From contig JADJQF010000007.1 of assembly GCA_016712885.1 (NCBI GenBank), positions 114,548 through 178,547 of the forward strand: a stretch of 64,000 nucleotides of DNA. Direction: 5' to 3'. This stretch comes from Candidatus Flexicrinis proximus (GTDB lineage Bacteria; Chloroflexota; Anaerolineae; Aggregatilineales; Phototrophicaceae). This document shows positions 53,716 to 61,592 of this stretch, piece after piece (position 1 is the stretch's first letter; each line of letters begins with the position of its first letter). Position numbers and translations under genes: made by a program. The notes beneath the pieces were generated by a model. It did not search any database. It saw only the letters and a program-made list of their open reading frames with translations, and had not been told where the DNA came from.

Positions 53716-53721
53716 TATAAT
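53716..53721 (+). promoter_or_regulatory. -10 box of the subtilisin gene
   Basis: Perfect TATAAT 34 bp before the start codon, with an AGGGGA ribosome binding site at 53745-53750. The -35 region is not recognisable. Confidence 0.45.
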
Positions 53722-53754
53722 CAGGAAGTACTTTTCTAGGGATAAGGGGACGCT

Positions 53755-55629
53755 ATGCTTAAGAGAATCATTAAGCAAACCCGTTGGATGCTCCTGTCCA
53801 TCGGGCTGATCACACTCCTGACTGCTTCTGGCGCTCAGGGAGGCCGCGGCGGGGCAGTACAGCCTCTGCCGGCACCGCAGCCCTCGCTCATGGAACAGGC
53901 CAAGGCCAACGGTTCCGTACCGGTGATCGTCGCTATTGCCGCCGAGTATAAGCCGGAAGCCGGCCTGACCGCGCTGCAGGTCGAACAGCAGCGTGCCGGC
54001 ATTGCCGCGGCGCGCGCCGCGGTATTAACCGAACTGGCCGCCTACACGCCGGAAGTCCGCCCGGCATCGCTGAATTGGACGATCCCGTTCATGGCGCTGC
54101 GCGTCACGGCGGACGGGCTGACCGCGCTGCAGTCGATACGCTCGGTGGCCGGGATTTACCCCGATACGCTCCACACTCCGACCCTGAACACGGCCCTGCC
54201 CGCGCAGGACGTCCCGCAGGCGCACCTGGACGGCCACACCGGCGCCGGCGCGGTGGTTGCCGTGCTGGACAGCGGCGTGCAGAAGAACCACGAGTTCCTG
54301 AGCGGGCAGGTCGTTGCCGAAGCGTGCTTCTCGACCAACTACGCCCCGCAGACCGCCACCTCGATCTGCCCCAACGGCGCAGAAGTCCAGTTCGGATCGG
54401 GTTCGGCCAATCCGTCCAGGTGCGCGGACGCGCCGGGCTGCAATCATGGAACGCACGTGGCTGGCATCGTGGCTGGCAAATCTATCGATCCAGCCAGCAT
54501 CCCTGGCACGACAATCTACAGCGGCATTGCCCCGGGCGCAAAGATCTACGCGATCCAGGTCTTCAGCGAGTTCAGCAGCTTCTCGTTCTGCAACCCGAAC
54601 AGCAAGTGTGTGCTCTCCTACACCTCGGATATGATCTCCGCGCTCCAACAGGTCTACGCCGACCGGGCAGCCTACAACATCGCTTCGGTCAACCTGAGCC
54701 TGGGCGGCGGCCGTTACTTCGACTACTGTGACGTCAGCGACGCGCCAACCAAAGCGGCGATCGATGTGCTGCTGGACGCGGGCGTGGCAACCGTGATCGC
54801 CGCGGGCAACGACGGCTATACCGACTCAGTCGGCAGCCCGGCCTGCATCAGCTCGGCCATCACGGTCGGGTCGGTCACGGACGGCGGCTCCGTCTCCGGC
54901 TTCAGCAACAGCAACCACATCCTCGATCTGTGGGGCGTCGGCTCTGGTGTTGTGTCGTCGGTCTTCGGCAACCAGTACGAGTCGTTCAATGGCACCTCGA
55001 TGGCGACCCCGATGGTCGCAGGCGCCTGGGCGGTCATCAAGAGTATCAAGCCACATCTGAGCGTCGCTGAAGTGCTGGCGATCTTCAATGCCACCGGTTT
55101 CGCGATCACCGATGTCAACGCCGTGACCCGCGATCTGATCCAGCTTGAAAACGCAGCGGACTCTGCGGCTGGCCTGCCGCCCGCCGCCAACCTGCTGGCG
55201 GACGCCGGCTTCGAAGGCGCGCTCACGCCCCGCGTCAGCGCCTGGACCAAGACCGGTGAAGGCGTCAAGATCCTCTGCGACGGCCTCAAGTCGAATTCCG
55301 GCCTGTGCTATGTCCGGGCTGGCATCGGCACCGGCAAGGTCAGCCAGACTCTGACGCCGGTAGCCTACCTTGAAGGCGATATCCTCACGCTTTCGGCTCA
55401 CGTCAGGGCCAGCACGGTCAATGCCGGCACCATCATGGCCAAGATCACCCTGGTCAACGGCAATGTCCAGAAGCTCAAGCTGCGGGTCAGCGGCTCGTAC
55501 GGTTATACGTTCCGCACGGTCAGCGATGCGCTCAACAAGAACGCGACCAAGGTCAAAATCCAGTTTGGCGGGACCACCAGCGGCAAGTACTACGTCGACG
55601 ACGTCGCTCTGACGCTCAACTTCGAATAG
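53755..55629 (+). CDS. Secreted subtilisin-like serine protease (S8) with shared C-terminal domain
   Basis: 624 residues. A signal peptide (about 1-28) is followed by an inhibitor-I9-like propeptide (VPVIVAIAAEYKPEAG to VAGIYPDTLHTP, about 55-145). The catalytic triad is D in VVAVLDSGVQKNHEF, H in CNHGTHVAGIVAG and S in NGTSMATPMVAGAW, with the oxyanion Asn in VIAAGNDGY. Residues 478-623 (NLLADAGFEGALTPRVSAW) are the same C-terminal domain as in three non-catalytic surface proteins of this window, with the conserved Cys pair (CDGLKSNSGLC). The protease is likely to act at the surface, perhaps on the large adhesins that carry the same domain. Confidence 0.92.
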   Translation: MLKRIIKQTRWMLLSIGLITLLTASGAQGGRGGAVQPLPAPQPSLMEQAKANGSVPVIVAIAAEYKPEAGLTALQVEQQRAGIAAARAAVLTELAAYTPEVRPASLNWTIPFMALRVTADGLTALQSIRSVAGIYPDTLHTPTLNTALPAQDVPQAHLDGHTGAGAVVAVLDSGVQKNHEFLSGQVVAEACFSTNYAPQTATSICPNGAEVQFGSGSANPSRCADAPGCNHGTHVAGIVAGKSIDPASIPGTTIYSGIAPGAKIYAIQVFSEFSSFSFCNPNSKCVLSYTSDMISALQQVYADRAAYNIASVNLSLGGGRYFDYCDVSDAPTKAAIDVLLDAGVATVIAAGNDGYTDSVGSPACISSAITVGSVTDGGSVSGFSNSNHILDLWGVGSGVVSSVFGNQYESFNGTSMATPMVAGAWAVIKSIKPHLSVAEVLAIFNATGFAITDVNAVTRDLIQLENAADSAAGLPPAANLLADAGFEGALTPRVSAWTKTGEGVKILCDGLKSNSGLCYVRAGIGTGKVSQTLTPVAYLEGDILTLSAHVRASTVNAGTIMAKITLVNGNVQKLKLRVSGSYGYTFRTVSDALNKNATKVKIQFGGTTSGKYYVDDVALTLNFE

Positions 55630-55644
55630 CGCCTGCGGATAAAA

Positions 55645-55671
55645 AGAGGCCGCTCACGGTGGGCGGCCTCT
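55645..55671 (+). terminator. Hairpin after the subtilisin gene
   Basis: A perfect 9 bp stem AGAGGCCGC/GCGGCCTCT, 15 bp after the stop; preceded by A residues on the left, so it can act for transcripts from both sides. Confidence 0.6.
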
Positions 55672-55692
55672 CGTCACTTCAGTTTGTTTAGC

Positions 55693-55818
55693 CAGGCGGG
55701 GCGTTATGCACTTAGTTTGTGGAGGCGCTGTCTCTATCCCTTATCTGCGAGGTGCAGGCGTGCAAACGCCGTCACCGGGGATTGGGGCGGAACCCCATCG
55801 AAAGTGCAACAGGCTCTA
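55693..55818 (-). repeat. Multi-hairpin interspersed repeat, copy R8 (shortened)
   Basis: Ends GGCGTTATGCACTTAG and AAAGTGCAACAGGCTCTAG are inverted repeats. Between them lie a GTTTGTGGAGGCGCTG hairpin remnant, TTATCTGCGAGG where the central stem should be (deleted) and GGGGATTGGGGCGGAACCCC. The terminal CTAG supplies the stop codon of the minus-strand L,D-transpeptidase gene. Confidence 0.8.
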
Positions 55819-56904
55819 GCGCGTCGACGCGCCGGTGGTCTTATACTCGCCGCTGGCCCACACCAACACGGCAATCCCCGGATTGTCGCGCGTGATCTGG
55901 CCGGTACCCGCCTGCTGGTAGCCTTCCTGCGCCCACTCGAACACCCAGCGCGCGTCGCTGATGCTCAGGTTCACGCAGCCGTGGCTGCGGCGGTAGCCGA
56001 AATTGTCGTGCCAATAGGTCCCGTGCAGGCTGATGCCGCCGTCAAAGTACTGCACCCACGGTACGCCGGTCAGGTCGTAGGCGTCGGGCGCGCCTGCCGC
56101 GCCGCTCATGCGGTCGCGCGGAAGATCGGCCCACACCCGGAACAATCCTTCGTTGGTGTCCCACCCCGGCAGGCCGGTAGCGATCACCGTTGTAAAGACC
56201 GCTGTGTCGCCGTCATAGGCGACCAGCGTCTGCTCGTAGAGGTCGACCGCCACCCAGCGCCCTCGACGCCCTCCGGCCGTTCGGTTCTCACCGGCTTGCT
56301 GAGGACGCGCTGCTCGACCCACTGGTTCGGGCCGACCATACCAGAGCCAACCGTCGTCCGCGAGGACTTCCGCAAACAGGTTGACCCGGTCATAGCGGTA
56401 CAGCAGCCGGCCGTTCTCAGAATCCTGCTTGCCGCCCGGCGTTGAGGCCGTGAACATCGTGTCCAGCGCCCAGGCAAACGGCGATGCCAGATTGTCCAGC
56501 ACCTGTACGCCGCGAAACTCGGATGCCGGGCTGTACTTCAGGTCGCTGGTACGCATCCAGCTTCCGTCTTCGATCTGCGCCCAGTCCTCGCCCTCGGTGT
56601 TGATCACGCTCACGAAGTGGAAGCCCGCCGGGATGGCCCGAACAACGTTGCCGCCGGGGCCATCGAAGACCGGGGCTTCGGCCGTCAGCACTTTCCAGAA
56701 GCTGTAGGTGTTGATGGTGTAGCCGTCGCGCCGCACCTGCGTCACCATGGGATTCGGGAAGGCCGACATCCACTGCAGGCAGTTGTCCGGCAGGGTCTGC
56801 GCAGGGTCAATGCCAGCACACGCGGTCGAGTCCATCTGAGCGGACGCGGGCAGCGCCAGCGCGGCCAGCAAGACGAAAGCGATTAGGGTCAAGGAGCGGG
56901 TCAT
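55816..56904 (-). CDS. L,D-transpeptidase (YkuD family); internal out-of-frame stretch
   Basis: 362 residues from the ATG at 56904, before a signal peptide (MTRSLTLIAFVLLAALALPA). The catalytic motif is HGTYWHDNFGYRRSHGCVNL (HxxxxxxxxxxxxSHGCxN). The N-terminal domain resembles SH3-like wall-binding segments. Residues from about GWLWY to GRWVAVDLYEQTL are out of frame: reading the neighbouring frame restores VGPNQWVEQRVLSKPVRTER, the normal sequence, so one extra base (near 56336) and one missing base (near 56260) compensate each other. It makes 3-3 cross-links in peptidoglycan or attaches proteins. Its stop codon is provided by copy R8. Confidence 0.88.
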   Translation of the reverse strand: MTRSLTLIAFVLLAALALPASAQMDSTACAGIDPAQTLPDNCLQWMSAFPNPMVTQVRRDGYTINTYSFWKVLTAEAPVFDGPGGNVVRAIPAGFHFVSVINTEGEDWAQIEDGSWMRTSDLKYSPASEFRGVQVLDNLASPFAWALDTMFTASTPGGKQDSENGRLLYRYDRVNLFAEVLADDGWLWYGRPEPVGRAARPQQAGENRTAGGRRGRWVAVDLYEQTLVAYDGDTAVFTTVIATGLPGWDTNEGLFRVWADLPRDRMSGAAGAPDAYDLTGVPWVQYFDGGISLHGTYWHDNFGYRRSHGCVNLSISDARWVFEWAQEGYQQAGTGQITRDNPGIAVLVWASGEYKTTGASTR

Positions 56905-57003
56905 GTGGGGGATAAGCCGTGTTATGCCATCTGGATGAACCGTAGAATAGCACAGCCGCCGCGTCCGGTTTAGACGCGCATTATGCGGCAGCCCGACTAT
57001 TAA

Positions 57004-57834
57004 CCGACTGGAAGGCGGCGCAGGGCCGGCACGCTCTACCTCATCCCGACGCCTATCGGAAACCTGGAAGACATCACGCTCCGCGCCCTGCGGCTGCTCA
57101 AGGAATGCGTACTGATCGCCTGCGAGGATACCCGCACCAGCCGCGTCCTGCTGGGCCATTACGGGATCACGACCCCCGTTACCAGTTATCACGAGCACAA
57201 CAAGCTGACCAAACTCGATGCGCTTTTCGCGGCGCTGGAAACCGGGGATGTCGCGCTGATCTCCGATGCCGGGACGCCTGGCATCAGCGACCCCGGCTAC
57301 GAACTGGTCCGCGAGGCGATTGAGCGCGGCTATGCGGTCACGCCGCTACCCGGTGCAAGCGCTTTGATCGCCGCGCTGGTCGCGTCCGGCCTGCCGACCG
57401 ACCGCTTCGTCTATCTCGGGTTTCTGCCGCGCAAAAACCTGCGCGACTGGTTCGAGGCCTTCAAGGACGAGCGCCACACGATGGTCGCTTATGAAAGCCC
57501 GCACCGCCTGACCGAATCCCTCGAAGCGCTTGAAGCGGCCTTTGGTCCCGAACGCCAAATCTGCGTAGCGCGCGAAATCTCCAAGAAGTTCGAGGAATTC
57601 ATACGAGGTTCTGCCAAAGACGTTCTGGCGCACATGCGCGATCAGCCGCCCCGGGGCGAGATCGCACTCGTGATCGGCGGCGCGCCGGAGACCGCGCAAA
57701 CCTGGGACGAAGCCCGAGTCCGGGCGGCGTTCAGCGAGCGGCTCAACGCGGGTGACAGCCGCTCGCAGGCGGCCAAGGCCGTTGCCGCCCAGTCAGGCTG
57801 GCGCAAGGGCGACATCTACGCGATGGATGTTTAG
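57004..57834 (+). CDS. rsmI: 16S rRNA (cytidine(1402)-2'-O)-methyltransferase RsmI; start unclear
   Basis: The frame gives LYLIPTPIGNLEDITLRALR, EDTRTSRVLLGHYGI, ALISDAGTPGISDPGYELV, PLPGASALIAALVASGLPTD and FLPRK, all hallmarks of the RsmI tetrapyrrole-methylase fold; about 275 residues to the stop at 57834, normal. No ATG, GTG or TTG lies between the in-frame TAA at 57001 and the conserved core; the nearest in-frame ATG (56983) is separated from it by that stop. A lost base or a substituted start codon is likely. The enzyme methylates the 2'-O of C1402 in the decoding centre. Confidence 0.87.
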   Translation, partial: PTGRRRRAGTLYLIPTPIGNLEDITLRALRLLKECVLIACEDTRTSRVLLGHYGITTPVTSYHEHNKLTKLDALFAALETGDVALISDAGTPGISDPGYELVREAIERGYAVTPLPGASALIAALVASGLPTDRFVYLGFLPRKNLRDWFEAFKDERHTMVAYESPHRLTESLEALEAAFGPERQICVAREISKKFEEFIRGSAKDVLAHMRDQPPRGEIALVIGGAPETAQTWDEARVRAAFSERLNAGDSRSQAAKAVAAQSGWRKGDIYAMDV

Positions 57835-57964
57835 GGCGATCAGGCGCGTTTGTCTTTTAGAGACCGCGCCCACACACCCCTCGCGACGCTAGAACCCGGG
57901 TGTAATAGCGACGGAGCGCACCCCGTCTAGAACAACAGGGTCTTAGGATCGACAAGAGAGGCAG

Positions 57965-58378
57965 ATGATGATCGACTTTACAACCAAGCTCGGCCAACGC
58001 GCGCAAGAACGTCTGGCCTCGGAGTACTGCATTTGGCTGACGACCACGGGCGGCGACGGCACGCCGCAGCCGCGTCCGGTCTGGTTCGTGTGGGACAACG
58101 GCGAATTCGTGGTCTATGCGGCTGAAGGATCGGCCAAGCTGAAGCACATCGCCGCCCATCCCAAAGTCGCCGTCAATTTCGATGGTGGCCCCTACGGCGA
58201 GGACATACAGGTGTTCACTGGCAGCGCGCGGATCGTCGCCTCGGACTTTGAGAGTGCCGCGGCAGCCAACTACTTTGAGAAATACGCCAGCCAGATCCCT
58301 GAGATCGGCATGACCGAGGAATCATTTAAACAGACCTACTCGCAAACGATCCGCATCACGCCGGAAAAGCTGCGCTGA
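57965..58378 (+). CDS. PPOX-class (pyridoxamine 5'-phosphate oxidase-like / F420-dependent) protein
   Basis: 137 residues (ATG at 57965 or 57968; AGAGAGG upstream). A split beta-barrel flavin or F420-binding fold: EYCIWLTTTGGDGTPQPRPV, FVWDNGEFVVYAAEGSAKLK, HIAAHPKVAVNFDGG and the end QTIRITPEKLR. The wording of these motifs fits the TIGR03667/Rv3369-type subgroup, many of whose members use F420. Such proteins reduce or oxidise a small substrate, unknown here. Monocistronic. Confidence 0.85.
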   Translation: MMIDFTTKLGQRAQERLASEYCIWLTTTGGDGTPQPRPVWFVWDNGEFVVYAAEGSAKLKHIAAHPKVAVNFDGGPYGEDIQVFTGSARIVASDFESAAAANYFEKYASQIPEIGMTEESFKQTYSQTIRITPEKLR

Positions 58379-58517
58379 CCCCCGATCACGACTGAGTGAC
58401 ATTTGGCGGGTCAAGCCGTCGTATTCGTCACTTACCGCGCGGGCGCTTGCAGCAAGACAATACCAGGATAAGGCTATTGTCGGCCCAAGACGGCTGGCGA
58501 TTGAAGGAGTGATGCTG

Positions 58518-58913
58518 ATGCTTCGCACTGTCCTGGCACTGGCAATTCTTGCACATGGTATTGGTCATATCGTATTCCTGATCCCGCTGCTCGGGTTCTC
58601 GGACGCCTCAAATTGGGGACAGTCGACGCAGTCGTGGCTGTTCACGCATGAGACACTGGCACGGGTGATCGGGACGGTGATCTGGGTCGCGGCGACGGTT
58701 GCGTTCTGCGCCGCCGCTTACGGCCTGTTCAGCCAGCTGCCCTGGTGGCGCACCGCCACAGTGGCAGCGTCGATTGCCTCACTGGTGGGTCTTGCGTTGT
58801 TCTGGGTAAACCCGATCAGTTCGTCGGCCTACTTTGCGCTAGGATTCGACGTGGTGGCGCTGGCATCGCTGCTGATTGCACAGTGGCCGGCGGTCGAGGC
58901 TGTCGGCGCGTAG
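58518..58913 (+). CDS. Small membrane protein of unknown function
   Basis: 131 residues; of several clustered starts (58509, 58512, 58518) the last has the best spacing to AAGGAG (58504-58509). Four membrane segments are visible: LRTVLALAILAHGIGHIVFL, ARVIGTVIWVAATVAFCAAA, TVAASIASLVGLALFWV and YFALGFDVVALASLLIAQW. The HGIGHIVFL beginning is notable as possible metal or haem ligands. No family recognised. It ends 12 bp before the convergent PPK2 stop. Confidence 0.75.
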   Translation: MLRTVLALAILAHGIGHIVFLIPLLGFSDASNWGQSTQSWLFTHETLARVIGTVIWVAATVAFCAAAYGLFSQLPWWRTATVAASIASLVGLALFWVNPISSSAYFALGFDVVALASLLIAQWPAVEAVGA

Positions 58914-58924
58914 CCCGCAGTCCA

Positions 58925-59824
58925 TCAGTCCGTGTCCGGCACGAAATCCGCGTAGTAATCCGGCACCAGCGCGTGCATCTCTCGCGGCGGACGCGAGTAG
59001 TTTGAGTCCGGTTTTGGACGCCGCTTGAGCTTGAACGGTTCAGGGACAGTCGACACGTAGCGCGGGAACAGAGTCAGCAGGTGGCGGATGATGTTGAGGT
59101 GGGCCCGCCGCTTGTCATCGGTTTCGATCTGGTACCACGGCGCCTCGGAGATATCGGTGTATTCCATCATGCTGTCTTTGGCCTTGGAATAGTCCACCCA
59201 GCGCTCACGGGAGAGCAAATCCATGGGGCTTAGTTTCCACATTTTGGCCGGGTTCTGCGCCCGTTCCTGAAAGCGCTTCTCCTGCTCGTCGTCGCTGACC
59301 GACAGCCAGTATTTCACCACATTCAGACCGGAGCGGACCAGAAGGCGCTCGAACTCCGGGCAGGAGACCAGAAACTCGTTGTATTCCTCGTCGGAGCAGA
59401 AGCCCATGACGTGCTCGACGCCGGCGCGGTTGTACCAGCTCCGGTCGAAGATGACGATTTCCCCTGCGGCCGGCAGATGCGCCACATACCGCTGGAAGTA
59501 CCACTGGGTGCGCTCGACGTCTGACGGTTTGCCCAACGCGACCAGGCGCACTCCGCGCGGGTTCATCGGCTCGGTCAGGCGTTTGATCGTTCCGCCCTTC
59601 CCTGCGGCGTCGCGGCCTTCAAAGATCAGCACGATTCGCTGACCGGTGGCCTTCACCCAGTACTGGAGCCGCACGAGCTCAAATTGCAGACGCTCCAGCT
59701 CGTGTTCATAAAACGACCTGGGGAGCCGAACGAGGGGTTCTGCCGCGGGCGCGGAGCCGTTTTTGGCTGACCCGGCGCGACTCTTGTCCTTCTTCTCTTT
59801 CTTCCCTTGCCCGTCTTTCGCCAT
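58925..59824 (-). CDS. ppk2: Polyphosphate kinase 2
   Basis: 299 residues from the ATG at 59824, behind a GGAGG. The charged leader (AKDGQGKKEKKDKSRAGSAK) is followed by the PPK2 core: Walker A GRDAAGKGGTIKRLTEPMNP, lid and Walker B region IVIFDRSWYNRAGVEHVMGF, and QERAQNPAKMWKLSPMDLLS. Sequence and length fit the PPK2 class I group (Pseudomonas PA0141-like), which makes GTP or ATP from GDP/ADP and polyphosphate. A longer frame from 60037 runs into copy R9 and is not the gene. GNAT gene 60046-60990 is upstream on the same strand. Confidence 0.92.
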   Translation of the reverse strand: MAKDGQGKKEKKDKSRAGSAKNGSAPAAEPLVRLPRSFYEHELERLQFELVRLQYWVKATGQRIVLIFEGRDAAGKGGTIKRLTEPMNPRGVRLVALGKPSDVERTQWYFQRYVAHLPAAGEIVIFDRSWYNRAGVEHVMGFCSDEEYNEFLVSCPEFERLLVRSGLNVVKYWLSVSDDEQEKRFQERAQNPAKMWKLSPMDLLSRERWVDYSKAKDSMMEYTDISEAPWYQIETDDKRRAHLNIIRHLLTLFPRYVSTVPEPFKLKRRPKPDSNYSRPPREMHALVPDYYADFVPDTD

Positions 59825-59889
59825 GGCCGTTCGCCTCCTGCGCTCCACCCACGATAGACCAGTATGCCGCACGTGTTGGCGTCCGCGCC

Positions 59890-60049
59890 ACAGCGGCTGC
59901 AACCCACTTTCTATGGGGTTCCACCCCAAGCCCGGCAGGAGTTTGCACTCCTGCACCTCCCATTGCGAAATGAACGGGCAAGCCCGTTCATTTCGCCGAT
60001 AAGGGAGTAGGCTAGCGCCTCCACAACCAAAATGCACAACAGCCGCTAG
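59890..60049 (+). repeat. Multi-hairpin interspersed repeat, copy R9
   Basis: Ends CAGCGGCTGCAACCCACTTT and AAATGCACAACAGCCGCTAG are inverted repeats; the internal block has GGGGTTCCACCCC, GCAGGAGT-TTGC-ACTCCTGC and a central perfect stem GCGAAATGAACGGGC / GCCCGTTCATTTCGC. The small hairpins after it are partly deleted. The terminal CTAG gives the stop codon of the minus-strand GNAT gene. Orientation as R3. Confidence 0.85.
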
Positions 60050-60990
60050 AAGGGGGCTTTACGCTGAAGCAGGATCAGGGCGGGCTGGCGCACATAACCC
60101 AGCTTGTCGTTGATAGCGAGCATCCCCACGTTGGCGAGATCGTTGTTGACGAGCATGGTCGTATAACCGGCGGCCTTAGCCCAGACCATGCTCCTGAGCT
60201 TGAGCGCCTGGGCGATTCCACGGCGGCGGTAGGCGCGGGCAGTCCCGGTCAGTTCGACCATCAGCAGCGATGGCGAGGCGCTCTCGTGAAACACGAGGCC
60301 GGCGTAGTTGTCGCCATCGACGGCCACGAACGAGCCAGCGGCGGCGAAGGATGGCGAGTTGAGATACTGGGTCTGAAACGCAGGCAGCGACGGGCGGGTG
60401 ATCCGCCCCGGATAGGGGATATCCTGTTCGATCTCCCATTTCAGGTCATAGAGCTTCTGGTCGCGCTGCGGATCGGCGGCCAGGTCGGCCACCGAGCGGA
60501 GCAGCAGCCCCTGTTCGGCCATCTGGGCGTCGGGATCGGGGAATGCCGCGGCATCGAAGGCGGCGAGGTCGAGGCGCGCCTCGATGCGGCGGGCGTACTC
60601 AATGAAGCCGCGGCGCATGGCGAAGTTGATACCCGGAAACCGGTCAGAGCGGAGGGCGATCTTCATCGAGTCGGCGCCAACGCGGCGCAGGCGATCGATC
60701 AGGGCGTCGTAGAGGGCGGCGCCGAAGCCGCGGCGCTGAAAGGCGGGGTGTACACGGACATAGACGTAGACTTCGCCGGGGACAAGGACATCGGCCCACT
60801 GCCCGTAACCGGCGACGCCGACGAGGCGGCCTTCTTCTTCAGCGACCCAGCGACCGTATAGAAGATGCGGCTCGCGCTGGGCGTCCAGACGCGCCAAAAG
60901 CTGGCCGGTGATCGGTTGATCGGGCATGATTAGGGTGTTGATCTCGGCCACGGCCGCGTAATCCCGGTCGGCGAAGGGGCGGATGTGCAT
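60046..60990 (-). CDS. Double-domain GNAT acetyltransferase
   Basis: 314 residues containing two GNAT repeats. The first (1-150) has VYVYVRVHPAFQRRGFGAAL as acetyl-CoA loop; the second (about 165-305) has LTGTARAYRRRGIAQALKLR and MLAINDKLGYVRQPAL. Tandem GNATs of this size often act on aminoglycosides, mycothiol-like thiols or ribosomal proteins; nothing identifies the substrate. Its stop codon lies in copy R9. The start (60990) is 50 bp from the divergent GNAT gene at 61041, so the two share a promoter region. Confidence 0.85.
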   Translation of the reverse strand: MHIRPFADRDYAAVAEINTLIMPDQPITGQLLARLDAQREPHLLYGRWVAEEEGRLVGVAGYGQWADVLVPGEVYVYVRVHPAFQRRGFGAALYDALIDRLRRVGADSMKIALRSDRFPGINFAMRRGFIEYARRIEARLDLAAFDAAAFPDPDAQMAEQGLLLRSVADLAADPQRDQKLYDLKWEIEQDIPYPGRITRPSLPAFQTQYLNSPSFAAAGSFVAVDGDNYAGLVFHESASPSLLMVELTGTARAYRRRGIAQALKLRSMVWAKAAGYTTMLVNNDLANVGMLAINDKLGYVRQPALILLQRKAPF

Positions 60991-61040
60991 AATATCGACC
61001 TCTCGTAATGCGTGCCGCCAAGTTTAGCATAAGGGACCTT

Positions 61041-61556
61041 ATGAAACTGGAAACGCCGCGTACCATCCTGCGCGCCCTGGAAGCACGGGACTTCGAGGCG
61101 CTGTTCCGGCTGACGGGGGACGCCGACTCCCTCAAGTACATGGGCGACGGCAAGCCGCTCACGGCGGACAGGACGCGGCGCTGGATCGCGGTTTCACAGG
61201 AGAACTATGCCGCGCTGGGCTACGGCGCCCTGGCGGTCGTGGACAAGGCGAGCGACCTGTTTGCAGGGATTGCCGGGTTCATGCGCAGCGAGGACGCAAC
61301 GCCGCCGGACGAGGGCGAGCTTATCTACGCGCTGCTGCCGGAATACCGCGGGAAAGGGCTGGCGACAGAGATCTCCGCGGCGCTGGTGGAGTACGGATTC
61401 CGGCGGCTTGGCTTTAAGCGCGTGCTGGCGACGATCGACCCAGCCAACGCACCGTCGGTCCGCGTGGCGGAGAAGCTCGGTTTTGTGCTGCACGAGAGGA
61501 AACCCGACGAACATGGGATAGAGACGCTGTTCTTCTGGCGCGAGCGCGAGCCGTGA
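61041..61556 (+). CDS. GNAT acetyltransferase, RimJ/RimL-like
   Basis: 171 residues from ATG 61041 (AAGGGA at 61031-61036). It begins like RimJ/RimL: ETPRTILRALEARDFEALF, followed by WIAVSQENYAALGYGALAVV, the acetyl-CoA loop LPEYRGKGLATEISAALVEY and the last strand-turn PANAPSVRVAEKLGF. Members acetylate the N-terminus of ribosomal proteins or polyamines and small amines. Probably the second gene with the aldehyde-reductase-like gene 36 bp downstream. Confidence 0.87.
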   Translation: MKLETPRTILRALEARDFEALFRLTGDADSLKYMGDGKPLTADRTRRWIAVSQENYAALGYGALAVVDKASDLFAGIAGFMRSEDATPPDEGELIYALLPEYRGKGLATEISAALVEYGFRRLGFKRVLATIDPANAPSVRVAEKLGFVLHERKPDEHGIETLFFWREREP

Positions 61557-61592
61557 TACAATGGCAATATTCCCCTCTCCTATTGAGGCCGC

